DNA from: Morinoia aosen
Lineage: Eukaryota; Arthropoda; Malacostraca; Amphipoda; Talitridae
Direction: 5' to 3'
DNA: 64,000 nucleotides
Assembly (NCBI GenBank): GCA_030386875.1
Contig: JASJYW010000026.1
Coordinates: 13,658,246-13,722,245, forward strand
In this document: positions 37,251 to 46,852 of the stretch, in pieces
Layout: the number at the start of each line of letters is the position of its first letter
Numbering within the stretch: the first letter of the stretch is position 1
Notes under the pieces: generated by a model
Told to the model about the DNA's origin: nothing
Databases searched by the model: none
Seen by the model: only the letters and a program-made list of their open reading frames with translations
Program-made: the position numbers and the translations under genes

Positions 37251-38093
37251 GCACTTTCCGCCTATGTCGCCACGGGAAACAGCAAACGACGTGATTTTCA
37301 CCGCATTCGGCCTAGGAATGGCCCAAAACACGCACTTTAGCTCTGTCGACCGTGGAAACGGCTAAATATGCACTTTCCGCCTATGTCGCCACGGGAAACA
37401 GCAAACGACGTGATTTTCACCGCATTCGGCCTAGAAATGGCCCAAAACACGCATTTTAGCTCTGTCGACCGTGGAATCGGCTAAATATGCACTTTCCGCC
37501 TATATCGCCACGGGAAACAGCAAACGACGTGATTTTCACCGCATTCGGCCTAGGAATGGCCCAAAACACGCATTTTAGCTCTGTCGACCGTGGAATCGGC
37601 TAAATATGCACTTTCCGCCTATGTTGCCACGGGAAACAGCAAACGACGTGATTTTCACCGCATTCGGCCTAGGAATGGCTCGAAACACGCATTTTAGCTC
37701 TGTCGACCGTGGAATCGGCTAAATATGCACTTTCCGCCTATGTCGCCACGGGAAACAGCAAACGACGTGATTTTCACCGCATACGGCCTAGGAATGGCCA
37801 TAAACACGCATTTCAGCCCTGTCGACCGTGGAATCGGCCAATCATGCACTTTCCGCCTATGTCGCCACGGGAAACAGCAAACGACGTGATTTTCACCGCA
37901 TTCGGCCTAGGAATGGCCCAAAACACGCATTTTAGCTCTGTCGACCGTGGAATTGGCTAAATATGCACTTTCCGCCTATGTCGCCACGGGAAACCGCAAA
38001 CGACGTGATTTTCACCGCATTCGGCCTAGGAATGGCCCAAAACACGCATTTTAGCTCTGTCGACCGTGGAATCGGCTAAATATGCACTTTCCG

Positions 38094-38098
38094 CCTAT
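38094..38098. repeat. Target site duplication of Gypsy copy C (left)
   Basis: CCTAT precedes the LTR and recurs at 48430-48434. The join restores the monomer order CCGCCTATGTCGCC. A 4-bp reading (CTAT) with the LTR one base longer is also possible. Confidence 0.85.
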
Positions 38099-38320
38099 AT
38101 GCCGTATCTCAGGGTGGGTAGTAAGTAGACGAGCAGAGTTTCAACGTGTACTTGGTGAGAGGGACAGCAGGACCAAATGCGACTCCACAAGCCGCGCACG
38201 CTACTTTATACTATCAATTTGCTGAGTAAGCTTGCGCACTACTGCAAGACCGCGCCCAGGCGGAGCATTACCGTACATACGAACATGTGTACAGAGAAAG
38301 TGCGCCACCGCGACGGCACA
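38099..38320 (-). repeat. 3' LTR of Gypsy copy C
   Basis: It is 222 bp. In the coding direction it opens TGTGCCGTCGCGG and ends ATACGGCAT. Its end bases are placed so that the target duplication is longest; a TG...CA reading would leave one unpaired base. It matches 48208-48429 with two substitutions. Confidence 0.93.
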
Positions 38321-38322
38321 CA

Positions 38323-38332
38323 CCTTCCCCCC
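38323..38332 (-). other. Polypurine tract of Gypsy copy C
   Basis: The minus strand reads GGGGGGAAGG, two bases from the 3' LTR. Position and sequence fit the plus-strand primer. Confidence 0.82.
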
Positions 38333-38334
38333 AC

Positions 38335-40199
38335 GCCTGTTTTATTACCAATCACAAAAGAAAACAATCAAGTTAAGAATCGTAACTTAAAAAATCAACA
38401 CAGGAAGCTAAAGGCATCCTAGTTAGTAAACCCAATATGAAATTTACTCTTTAGTGGCAAAACAACTACCAGTAACAGTAAAAGCAAATGCATCAAATTA
38501 AATTCGACAAAGCATCGCAAAGTAAAATCACCAATACCCCCACCACCAAAAGAACATGGTAAGAGCCGCTGCTCAAATACACACACGGAATGCAAAAAAA
38601 ACAAAAAAAATATTTTCCGGCAACAGAAAATTGTCACTAAAGAACAATAAAACGCGTCGAAGTATAGGTGAGATGAATCGCAAGAGCAAAATATGCCGGC
38701 CCAAAAACTAGAAACAATCATTCAAAAATTAGAAATAAAAAACTCCACGGTATTAGCAACCAGGATTTAACTTACTTTCCGCTCAAAACACGTAAGGTAT
38801 ATATGAAAACAAACACGCTAAACATCAACGTAGAAAAGGAACATCACGATCAATACTCGCTGACATTAGTGAAGTTACATCGTAATAAAAAGTTAGTAAA
38901 GAAAATGCACCATTGAAAAATGAACGGAAAAAAAAAAATTATTTTATTTATTAACCAACCCAAAAAATAATGAAACACCGCACGTATATACCGCGTACAA
39001 CTAGATCGAACCCGCCATGAAACTTAGGTAAAACAATATCTCGTGTAAATAAAAATAAAAAATTTTACATATATACGCGCATGAAAATGTTTATCGGAAC
39101 TACTATCAATTTAAATCATCAACATCATCGTGGAAAGAAATCCGATTCAATCGAAATTGAAAGAATGCATACTGTATATTTGAACAGTCGTCTATTCCCG
39201 AACGTCAATCCGAACAAGAGCAAAATTGGTACCAAACTAATCAAGAAGAAAAATAACTAAGTATCTGAGTAACCGCTTCAATAGTAATTCGACTTAGGTA
39301 CGCAAAGTGAAGTTTGGCTATGAACCCTCACCAACAAAAAGTAAAGTGAAAACTGCATTTGAAGAACACATTTCGGAAGGCAAAGGACTTATTGGGTATG
39401 AAAACAATAACAGCAAAAATTGCTAAACAGAAAAACATCCTTTCCAAAATCAAAACACGTCTTCCAAAGTTGAACAACAACGCAAGATGATACTATCAGC
39501 GTACCACCAAAAGGATAATACTACCGGAAATGTAGAACGTAAGAAATATAACATGTATTAACGAACAGCCTCATCCTCAAATCATGTAGGCATCATCGTA
39601 AACAAAATTAAGGAAATTACGAAAAAAAATATACCTGATTTCCCCAAAAATCGAAAACAAATGTGCACACATTACGCATGTAGATAATGAAAAACATTTT
39701 CTTTTAGTAAACAACGCAAGAATAGACGTATTTTAGTTTCATCAACAGTCGCCATGAAATTTCAATTTCCCTAAACATTGTTGCACGCTATACAGGTCAA
39801 TTTCTAAACATGGAAAATCGCATCGTTGAAACAACAACCAAATATAATCACTCAAACATAAGTAAGATATAATGCAATTTAGAACAATACATTCGGTAAG
39901 TATAATAAGAAATACGCATAAGTGAAGTACAACGCATTGCAACTGAAAATTTGTTGACAAAATTTATCGCATGAAATTAACTACTGTAATCGGAAACCAA
40001 TTTATACATTTTCGTGTACGTGAATATGATATCATTTCCGAGCATCATCGCTAAAATTCGAAGGGTATAAGAAAACCTTATAACTAATTCCTGAGGTATA
40101 TGTTAAAACTAAATAACACTATGTCCGTTTATAATGCATGAGGAAAAATAATGTCGCTAAACGACGCGCGAGTGTAACAACCTCACCGTTCCAAAAACA
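38335..40199. other. AT-rich non-coding 3' region of Gypsy copy C
   Basis: Roughly two thirds A+T, with many A runs on the plus strand and no convincing frame on either strand. A 100-codon minus-strand frame at 38419-38721 is a low-complexity hydrophobic string produced by composition. This is the position where env would lie in errantivirus-like elements, but no surface or transmembrane envelope pattern is seen. Confidence 0.7.
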
Positions 40200-40213
40200 T
40201 TCCACACCGTCGC

Positions 40214-40582
40214 CTACACCTCGGTCGTCGCCTGTGGGTTACGTAACTGCGGCTCGGCAGTGCTTGACCTGAGCAGCTGACGTCGAAGCAACGCGTCCTC
40301 AGAACGGAACCTGTCTGCTAGCAAATTCAGTTCACGACGAAAGTAAAAGAGACAGACTCCTATCGCCAAGGTCGCTGGGAAAAGGAAAAGGAATCCTAAA
40401 TCGGTAACGCGATCGGGGAGGATGTCGACTAAAGCGTTCGCCGCAATCCAGTCCTTGGAAACACGTCCCTGGTGGTGCTCCAACGCATTGGTTAGAGCCT
40501 CCACCGAGACATGCGTAAGTCTGTTCCCCATCTCGAAGGTCAGGTGGCGATGCGTGCGCAGTCTGAAATCGGAAACAAACAC
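40214..40582 (-). CDS. Small GC-rich ORF with one transmembrane segment in Gypsy copy C 3' region
   Basis: I do not recognise this protein. The frame is 122 codons. Residues about 1-55 are hydrophilic, with a stretch resembling an amphipathic helix (VSVEALTNALEHHQ). A hydrophobic segment follows at about 61-78 (LGFLFLFPATLAIGVCLF), then a positively charged flank YFRRELNLLADRFR and a short Ser/Thr/Gln tail. This fits a single-pass membrane protein C-terminus. The region is clearly richer in G+C than its AT-rich surroundings. A pyrimidine tract ending in CAG on the coding strand (AG at 40563-40564) lies inside the frame near its start, so the real exon may begin at 40562 as part of a spliced message. 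It could be an envelope-like remnant or captured host sequence; both are inference. Confidence 0.4.
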   Translation of the reverse strand: MFVSDFRLRTHRHLTFEMGNRLTHVSVEALTNALEHHQGRVSKDWIAANALVDILPDRVTDLGFLFLFPATLAIGVCLFYFRRELNLLADRFRSEDALLRRQLLRSSTAEPQLRNPQATTEV

Positions 40583-40599
40583 AGATCAAATTAGCATGG

Positions 40600-41096
40600 C
40601 CACACCATTTAAAAAAAATGTAATCAGTTATTTTTACGTCAATTTAATGAAAGGAACCAATGGTGACAGCTGGTGACAGCTGCAATGAAAAGAACAAACA
40701 GCATATCTCCACGCAGCAGATCCCACACGCTTTCGACAGCTGCACACCTAATTGCAAAACAAATCTGGCGACGGCGCTCCAAAACAACTCGGGAGCCAGC
40801 CTTCGCTCCCACAGCAATGAGGGGCCGCGTTTGTAAACACTGGAGGTTATTGAACCGTGCAAGGCTCTCCGGCAGATGTAAACCTTGGTGGTAAAATGAA
40901 ATGTGTACATACTCAATCACGCACGTAAAAACTACGGTACACCAAAAACGAAACGAAAATATAAGGTAAATACATAAGGTTATATAAGGAAAGTTCCAAG
41001 TAAAAATATACGTAAAATTAACATCGAATCAAGAATCACAAAGTAGTATTATGTGAACATAGTAACATCGTCGGTCGTAAGTCGCATAGTTTTCAG
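40600..41096 (-). other. Region between pol and the small 3' ORF of Gypsy copy C
   Basis: Two overlapping minus-strand frames (40644-40916 and 40639-40920) cover the same GC-richer stretch, so at most one is real; neither is recognised. A strong acceptor-like tract TGTTTGTTCTTTTCATTGCAG-like lies on the coding strand near 40682-40702, followed by a direct repeat of CTGTCACCAG/CTGTCACCAT. Together with the acceptor at 40563 this looks like exon and intron structure rather than plain untranslated DNA, but I cannot place a matching donor. Confidence 0.3.
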
Positions 41097-44000
41097 TCAA
41101 CACTTTTTACGTAAAGGTAGTACATGATTTTTATTACTCCCAAATGTTTTATTACCAATTTTGATTTCCACGTAATTTCGGTTAATTTTTGCGATAATCC
41201 CCGGCCCATTCCAGGCAAGATCTAGTTTGTTTTTTCGCATGTGATTGCGCAACAATACACGGTCATTGAGCTCAAAATTTTTATTTTTGCGTCGAAGGTT
41301 GTGATACATGGTTCTTTCACTGGTGTTATTTATTATTGTAGCTCTAACGTTTTCAACAATGCGGGCAGCTTCCTGAGCTCGAAATCTTATTATATCCACG
41401 TTCGTGTCGTGACTGTAATTAGGTTCGAAAGTTACGGCGCTAAAGCTCGGACACGTATCGCGATTGAAAACAATGAACGAGGGTGTATCGCCCAATGTGG
41501 TATTTAAACTATTGTTTATCGCGTTCTCTGTGCTGTTGAGACACTGATCCCATTCGGTATGCGCTAAAGAGTTAATATATAATTTTAATAAATTCGTAAT
41601 TTTGCGATTATTTCGTTCAACAATAGCGTTACTGTGAGGACTCCAAGGGAGGACCTCTTTTTTCGCAATACAATGAATTTGAGAGAATTTTTTAACTGCC
41701 GCAGACTTAAATTCAAGAGCTTGGTCACTTAGAAGTGTTTTAGGATAGCCAAAGGTTGAGAAGCAGCTGTCCAGACAAGAGACAACTGTATCGGCTAATC
41801 GATCTGCTGTCGCGTAAAGCTTACAGTAACGCGAGAATAGGTCAACGAGAATTAGAATATATTTATTCTGCTGATCTGTGACAGGTAGAGGACCAAGAAA
41901 GTCCATTGATACCACCTCGAACGGTTCTTTAGCGATGGGAGCGTCTAATATTTTAATAGGTACAGTACTGCTGGCTCTAAGAATTTTACATACATCACAC
42001 ATTTGGATAAATTTACGTATGATACTCTTCTCTAATAAATGAAAATAACGCAACTTAAATTTAAACAACGTATGCGTGGCATCAGTATGATATAAGGAAT
42101 GTATACTGAGCACCGCCTTGTTCATTAGCGATGTCGGTATAACCGAAGTTAGAATGGTACTTTCCCTAGAGTCTATTTGTCGTCGTCTATAAAGTATGTC
42201 GTTCAGAATTAAGTATTTTTGTAAGTCAGGGATCGTAGATTGTCTACTAGATAGTAATGCGTCTTTAACCTCAGAACAGAATGGGTCTAGTTGTTGCTCA
42301 TTTCGAAATTCGTCTAAAGTCCATGATACGTCTTTTAACTTAGGTACGTAGTCAGTCAGTCGGGGTTTTTCAGTCGCCTCTGGCGCCACTTGATTAGAGG
42401 GCGTCGCGTCTGTTTCGTCTACGTCGGCGGTCAGTGCACCACGTCGTGTAGTTACTGCGAAGGCGTCAACCTCATCGAACTCTGAGCATTCTTCAAGATC
42501 AGAAATAGTTAAATGCTGGGGTAATCTACTTAGGCAATCTGCAATTAGATTCTGTTTCCCGGGGAAATATTTTACTACGGGATCGAAGGATTGAACTGTT
42601 AGACACCATCTAGCCATAGCCGAATCGTCAGGAAGCTTTTTGAAAAACAAGGGCTGTAAAGGTTTGTGATCAGTGTATAGATAGATCGGATATCCAAGAA
42701 TGAGATATTTAAATGCTTTCAGTGCGCTTACAATGGCGAAGAACTCTTTTTTCGTCGTTGAATATCGCTTTTGTGTTGAGTTGAGACTTTTACTGTAGTA
42801 AGCAATAGCCTTCATAGATTTATCAGTATCGTGTTGCAAAAGTACCGCACCGATACCAAAATTAGATGCATCAGTAAATACATGGAATGGCTTACTGAAA
42901 TCAGGATGCCGTAAAACGGTATCTGATGTCAAAACAGATTTAATTTTCTCAAAAGCTTTCTGACATTCAGGCGTCCAGATAAATTCAACGTTTTTTCGTA
43001 ATAACTGATAAAGTGGATATGAAATTGAACCAAACATTGGGATATGCGTCCTAAAGTAGTTTGCTACACCTAAAAAACTTTGCAATTCCTTCACATTTCT
43101 TGGAATCGGAAATTTTTGAAGCTTCTCTGATTCTTTGCATCGAATTCCGTCTGCCGATACGATGTGTCCAAGATATTCAATTGAGCTTTTTAGGAAATGA
43201 CATTTTTCAAGTTTAAGTGATAAATTTCCACCACGTAGCTTCTCAAAAACACTCTGTAAATCTTTCAGATGTTGGTTCATGGATTTGGAAAATACTAGTA
43301 TATCATCAAGGAACACAAAACATAATTTACCGATGATATTTGTAAGAACAGAAGAAATGATTCTTTGGAACACTGATGGACTCGAGGATAACCCGAATGG
43401 CAACCTCTTGAACTGAAATTTCTCGTAACCGATACTGAACGCGGTGAATTTACGGCATTTTTCTTCCAACTCGACCTGATGAAAGGCAGAGCGGAGGTCG
43501 AGACTTGAAAAAATGCTATTACCACCTAGAGAGTAAAGTACTTCGTCGATGCGTGGAATGGGATAACATTCCTTGATAATTATTTTATTGAGTTCGCGGA
43601 TATCAACCACGGGACGTATCTCGCCCGACTTTTTTTTAACAACAATTAAAGGAAAATTGTATTCAGAGCTCGATGGTTCAATTATTCCTTGATTCAACAT
43701 CTGTTTATTGGCTTGCAACAATTCGTTTTGATACTTATGTGGAATTCGATATGGAGGGATGTTAAGTACTGGAGCATCAGGTTTTAATTCAATAGCATGT
43801 CGCATGACATTCGTGACTGCAATATTTTCGCCTTCGAGAGTAATTACGTCTCTAAAATCGTTTAATAAATTTATCAGTAATGGTTTAGCATCATCATTTT
43901 CACAATTTACATCGTCACACGTCAGAGGACGTCTCTCGTTACTACCCCCTTCTGGGACAACATCTTTGTGTGCATTAATTCCCACGTCATCAACACGATT

Positions 44001-45422
44001 ATCGTTACCACAATGCCTCGTTTCTACAGATACTAACCCAACGTCTTTACCAGAGATGGCATTGAAACTTCCACCATTAACACTGTCGACTTCGGGTAGA
44101 TCCGCATTATCTTGGGCATCGCACAAATTTGCATCTCGCACAGCTTCGTGCACGGTAGACATGTAAATCTCGTGTTCAATTTCCATGTCGTCAAATTCCT
44201 CAATCGTACTTAACATCGTATTGTCGCTTATATATACCACGTCCTCCGAGACGTTCAAAAGCATTACAGGGACAAACCCATTTGACTTGATATCCACAAC
44301 TGATTCGGCGACATAAATACCATTCGCGAGAATTGTCTTATTCATAATATACCTTCCGGGCTTAGCCTTTTTGACATACCCATTAATAACACGTAAACAA
44401 TTTCTGGGCATTTCCACTGCTCCACAATGAACAACTATTTCTCGTTTTTTACTATATTTTAAACCTCTCGCATGTTCCTGAGTTTCACTTATTTTCTTCG
44501 CATGCTGTTTATTTTTTACTTTCCCATTATTTTCTCGCCCTGTCGTTGGGCCTGGGGTACCCCTCTCTTCTGCAGTATTTATCTCTAGACCATTTTTATC
44601 GCCACTTTCCTGGCTCGCAATTTTTGATTCTCTCTGCTTCAGCAGATATTTTCTTATTTTCCTCCTATTCGCAAGCATGTCAGCCATTAGACATTCTGGA
44701 TTACTCACAGTATTAAAAAATATCTCCTTCCTAATTTGCTCGTGCAATTCCTGCACATCATGAAATGGTACTTTAACTCCGTCAAGAACGATAAAACCTT
44801 CTTTAAAATTTAGCACGGCGTCCTGCAAAATATCTCTGCCAAGGATTACGTCATATCGAAATTCGCTATTCTTCAGCAGCAAAGCGCTAGTTTTAATTTC
44901 TTTATTATTAGGCAGGGTAATGCAAAGATCAACCTCTCCTGTCACTTGGCTTTTTGAATTTATACCTCTGATACTCAGAGCACTGGGCTTAATTTGCTCA
45001 TTAAGACCCTTGAAATTACGATAACTCACTAAACATCTGTCGCTACAACTATCTATGAGAGCGGTCATCAACTTTGTATCATGACGTAGAATAATTGTAG
45101 GCTTCTTAGAACGCCGTAATGAAAATAAACCATCGCTTTCTTTCCTTAAACGACCTTCTTTCATTATCGTCGCTGACAAACAAACTTCTACAGGTAGTTC
45201 AGAATTTACACCTACATCAAGTTCTTGTTCACCTAGTAATTCAAACTTATTAGTACAAGGAAATAACGGATCCACCACAGCAGTCGACTTTATAACAGTA
45301 TCTGGTTTCAACACCACATTTTTGGTGACGGGGATAGTAGCTGCAACCCCGGGCACTGGTAACTTCCTCTCTACACCAAGACTCTTTGAATTTTCCGATT
45401 TTTCTCCGTCTACTCTAAAAAA
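41097..45422 (-). CDS. pol: Pol of Gypsy copy C: protease, reverse transcriptase, RNase H, integrase
   Basis: About 1440 open codons, entered by -1 frameshifting from gag at 45416-45422; numbering here starts at codon 45354-45356. Protease: the active site reads Asp102-Ser103-Cys104-Ser105, where Gly is expected at 104, followed by ILGRD at 171-175. A linker of about 300 residues follows, longer than usual, with an Asn- and Asp-rich part. Reverse transcriptase: Asp620 in SSLDLRSAF and Phe-Leu-Asp-Asp at 682-685 (Phe for the usual Tyr). RNase H: Asp829, Glu871, Asp896, Asp940. Integrase: His1086, His1090, Cys1120, Cys1123, then Asp1152, Asp1211 and Glu1247 with 35 residues between the last two. 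It stops at 41097-41099. The long intact frame argues for recent activity; the protease change (one base, GGT to TGT) probably inactivates processing. Confidence 0.93.
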   Translation of the reverse strand, partial: FFRVDGEKSENSKSLGVERKLPVPGVAATIPVTKNVVLKPDTVIKSTAVVDPLFPCTNKFELLGEQELDVGVNSELPVEVCLSATIMKEGRLRKESDGLFSLRRSKKPTIILRHDTKLMTALIDSCSDRCLVSYRNFKGLNEQIKPSALSIRGINSKSQVTGEVDLCITLPNNKEIKTSALLLKNSEFRYDVILGRDILQDAVLNFKEGFIVLDGVKVPFHDVQELHEQIRKEIFFNTVSNPECLMADMLANRRKIRKYLLKQRESKIASQESGDKNGLEINTAEERGTPGPTTGRENNGKVKNKQHAKKISETQEHARGLKYSKKREIVVHCGAVEMPRNCLRVINGYVKKAKPGRYIMNKTILANGIYVAESVVDIKSNGFVPVMLLNVSEDVVYISDNTMLSTIEEFDDMEIEHEIYMSTVHEAVRDANLCDAQDNADLPEVDSVNGGSFNAISGKDVGLVSVETRHCGNDNRVDDVGINAHKDVVPEGGSNERRPLTCDDVNCENDDAKPLLINLLNDFRDVITLEGENIAVTNVMRHAIELKPDAPVLNIPPYRIPHKYQNELLQANKQMLNQGIIEPSSSEYNFPLIVVKKKSGEIRPVVDIRELNKIIIKECYPIPRIDEVLYSLGGNSIFSSLDLRSAFHQVELEEKCRKFTAFSIGYEKFQFKRLPFGLSSSPSVFQRIISSVLTNIIGKLCFVFLDDILVFSKSMNQHLKDLQSVFEKLRGGNLSLKLEKCHFLKSSIEYLGHIVSADGIRCKESEKLQKFPIPRNVKELQSFLGVANYFRTHIPMFGSISYPLYQLLRKNVEFIWTPECQKAFEKIKSVLTSDTVLRHPDFSKPFHVFTDASNFGIGAVLLQHDTDKSMKAIAYYSKSLNSTQKRYSTTKKEFFAIVSALKAFKYLILGYPIYLYTDHKPLQPLFFKKLPDDSAMARWCLTVQSFDPVVKYFPGKQNLIADCLSRLPQHLTISDLEECSEFDEVDAFAVTTRRGALTADVDETDATPSNQVAPEATEKPRLTDYVPKLKDVSWTLDEFRNEQQLDPFCSEVKDALLSSRQSTIPDLQKYLILNDILYRRRQIDSRESTILTSVIPTSLMNKAVLSIHSLYHTDATHTLFKFKLRYFHLLEKSIIRKFIQMCDVCKILRASSTVPIKILDAPIAKEPFEVVSMDFLGPLPVTDQQNKYILILVDLFSRYCKLYATADRLADTVVSCLDSCFSTFGYPKTLLSDQALEFKSAAVKKFSQIHCIAKKEVLPWSPHSNAIVERNNRKITNLLKLYINSLAHTEWDQCLNSTENAINNSLNTTLGDTPSFIVFNRDTCPSFSAVTFEPNYSHDTNVDIIRFRAQEAARIVENVRATIINNTSERTMYHNLRRKNKNFELNDRVLLRNHMRKNKLDLAWNGPGIIAKINRNYVEIKIGNKTFGSNKNHVLPLRKKC
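45416..45422 (-). promoter_or_regulatory. Candidate -1 ribosomal frameshift heptamer, Gypsy copy C
   Basis: The minus strand reads GAT TTT TTA GAG TAG. The heptamer T TTT TTA sits in zero-frame phase one codon before the gag stop, and the -1 frame opens directly into pol. It is the same arrangement as in copies A and B despite unrelated LTRs. Confidence 0.78.
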
Positions 45423-46246
45423 TCTTCACCCTCGCAAGATGCAGCGTAGTACGCCTCACCTCGTCCTCTACTACGACCACGCGAAAGACATTCACGTGCA
45501 AAATGGCCCGTCTTGCCACAAGTGTAGCAAGCATGACCGCGGAAATTTGATTTGCTTTGGCCTCTTTTAGTCGTGCACATACTTTGAACATGACCTGCGG
45601 TATTGCACAGCGAACAAAACGATTTAGATTTATCTTTACTAGTCTGTTGTGGGTTAACTACCTGAGCCTCGTGGCACTCCAAAGAACCTAAAGGTCGATC
45701 TCCAAAATATGAATATTGTCTCCCCCTTTGAATTCGAGCAGGTCTCCAATTGCTTCTGAAAAATGGCCTCCGACCTCGAAAACTTCGGTTGTTGTTTTGA
45801 GATGCATAGTAAACTTCGGGAAACGAGTCCTTCTCGTCCCACTTACTCTCTTCAGGTACAACCGCAAGGTAAGTCTCTCTGGTTTGATACGTGGACTGGG
45901 TGTTGTTTCTGCGCGCAATTATTTCTCTACCCTCAGGATTATTACGCACAGCGGAAACGAGACGAGCTAACAATTCTTCAGAGGTATTGAACGGCCTCGA
46001 GAAGATTTTTTTACAAAAGTTCTCTTCTAAAAGAGGACCGAGAACCGCTATAGCTAGACTGAAAACTACTAAATCACCAGAGAATTTTTTTAGTTCGATT
46101 GCGTTCGTGCTAGCAATTACAAATGGATGTCTTTGTAATGCTACTTCTGTACTATTTAGAATGTGGTCACTCAAATTTCTTATTTTCGATATTGCCATAA
46201 CCAATTGGGCTGCCAGCCCTTCATTACGTAACAACCGTAACTGATT

Positions 46247-46249
46247 TTA
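46247..46249 (-). other. In-frame TAA stop within gag of Gypsy copy C
   Basis: The codon order on the coding strand is GCG TGC GAT TAA AAT CAG TTA. The gag frame resumes immediately and stays open for about 278 codons. Confidence 0.9.
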
Positions 46250-46852
46250 ATCGCACGCTAAGGCATGAACTGAACGCTCCCCCTTAGACACGTAGATATC
46301 ATCTAAAATTTCGATAACCTGATCGAAGGAATAATGAACATCAGGGTTTACTAATTTCGTGACTACTCCATTAAAATCGCCAACACTTTTGTGTGCGCTT
46401 CGCACGAGTAACTCTTTTTTGGCGTCATCGGAAGTGACGTCGGGCAACAAGCACATGTATGATTTTAAGTTTGCGACATGCGTCCTAAAACTCTTTGTTT
46501 CACAAAAAATTGGGTCACTGACCCTCTGCCGGCCCCGAAAAAGAGGTAGCTCTGCACTGGACAGTATAGTACTGCCCCTTTGTAAAGTTGTTGTAACACT
46601 ACCACCCGTCATCGGTCCACTAGAGGACGTCATTGTAGTAACACTTGGCGTACTGAACGACACAGTCTGCGTACAAACAGTGGTCGTGATTACCGTCGTG
46701 GTCTGTGGTCCAGACATAAACACACTTGATGGAGTATGTGCGCACGTACCAGGTAACGTACCACTAAATGCTGGAACAGAAACTCTTCCGCTACTAGTAG
46801 TTGTACCCGTAGAACGGATAAATTCAGGTTCTGAATCAGAGTCTCCCATCAT

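Larger units (their letters stand above)
30604..38098 (-). repeat. 119-bp satellite array, inverted polarity (block 3)
   Basis: About 63 monomers of the same family, read as GGCCTAGGAATGGCC and so on, the reverse complement of blocks 1 and 2. From 30604 to about 37250 many monomers contain extra single bases (GTCAACCCGTGG, GGGGAATCGG, TTCGGGCC); from about 37300 they are clean. No genes are seen. Confidence 0.97.
45410..46852 (-). pseudogene. gag: Gag of Gypsy copy C with an internal stop codon
   Basis: It starts MMGDSDSEPEF at 46852 and ends GEDFLE at 45410-45412. A TAA at 46247-46249 interrupts the frame after about 201 codons; both sides are in the same frame, so this is a nonsense change and not a shift. 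The N-terminal part is rich in Thr, Ser and Val, followed by a capsid-like region around the stop. The C-terminal part has Arg- and Gly-rich runs and two canonical CX2CX4HX4C knuckles, CSLCNTAGHVQSMC and CYTCGKTGHFAREC, expected to bind element RNA. The context after the TAA is AAT, unlike known read-through signals (such as CAA TTA), so programmed suppression is unlikely. As it stands only a knuckle-less N-terminal fragment would be made, and pol would not be reached. Confidence 0.88.

Noticed and set aside
38419-38721. 100-codon hydrophobic minus-strand frame near the 3' LTR of copy C as an env candidate
   Set aside because: Low-complexity Leu, Phe and Val string in AT-rich DNA; no signal peptide, cysteine pattern, cleavage site or fusion region typical of env.
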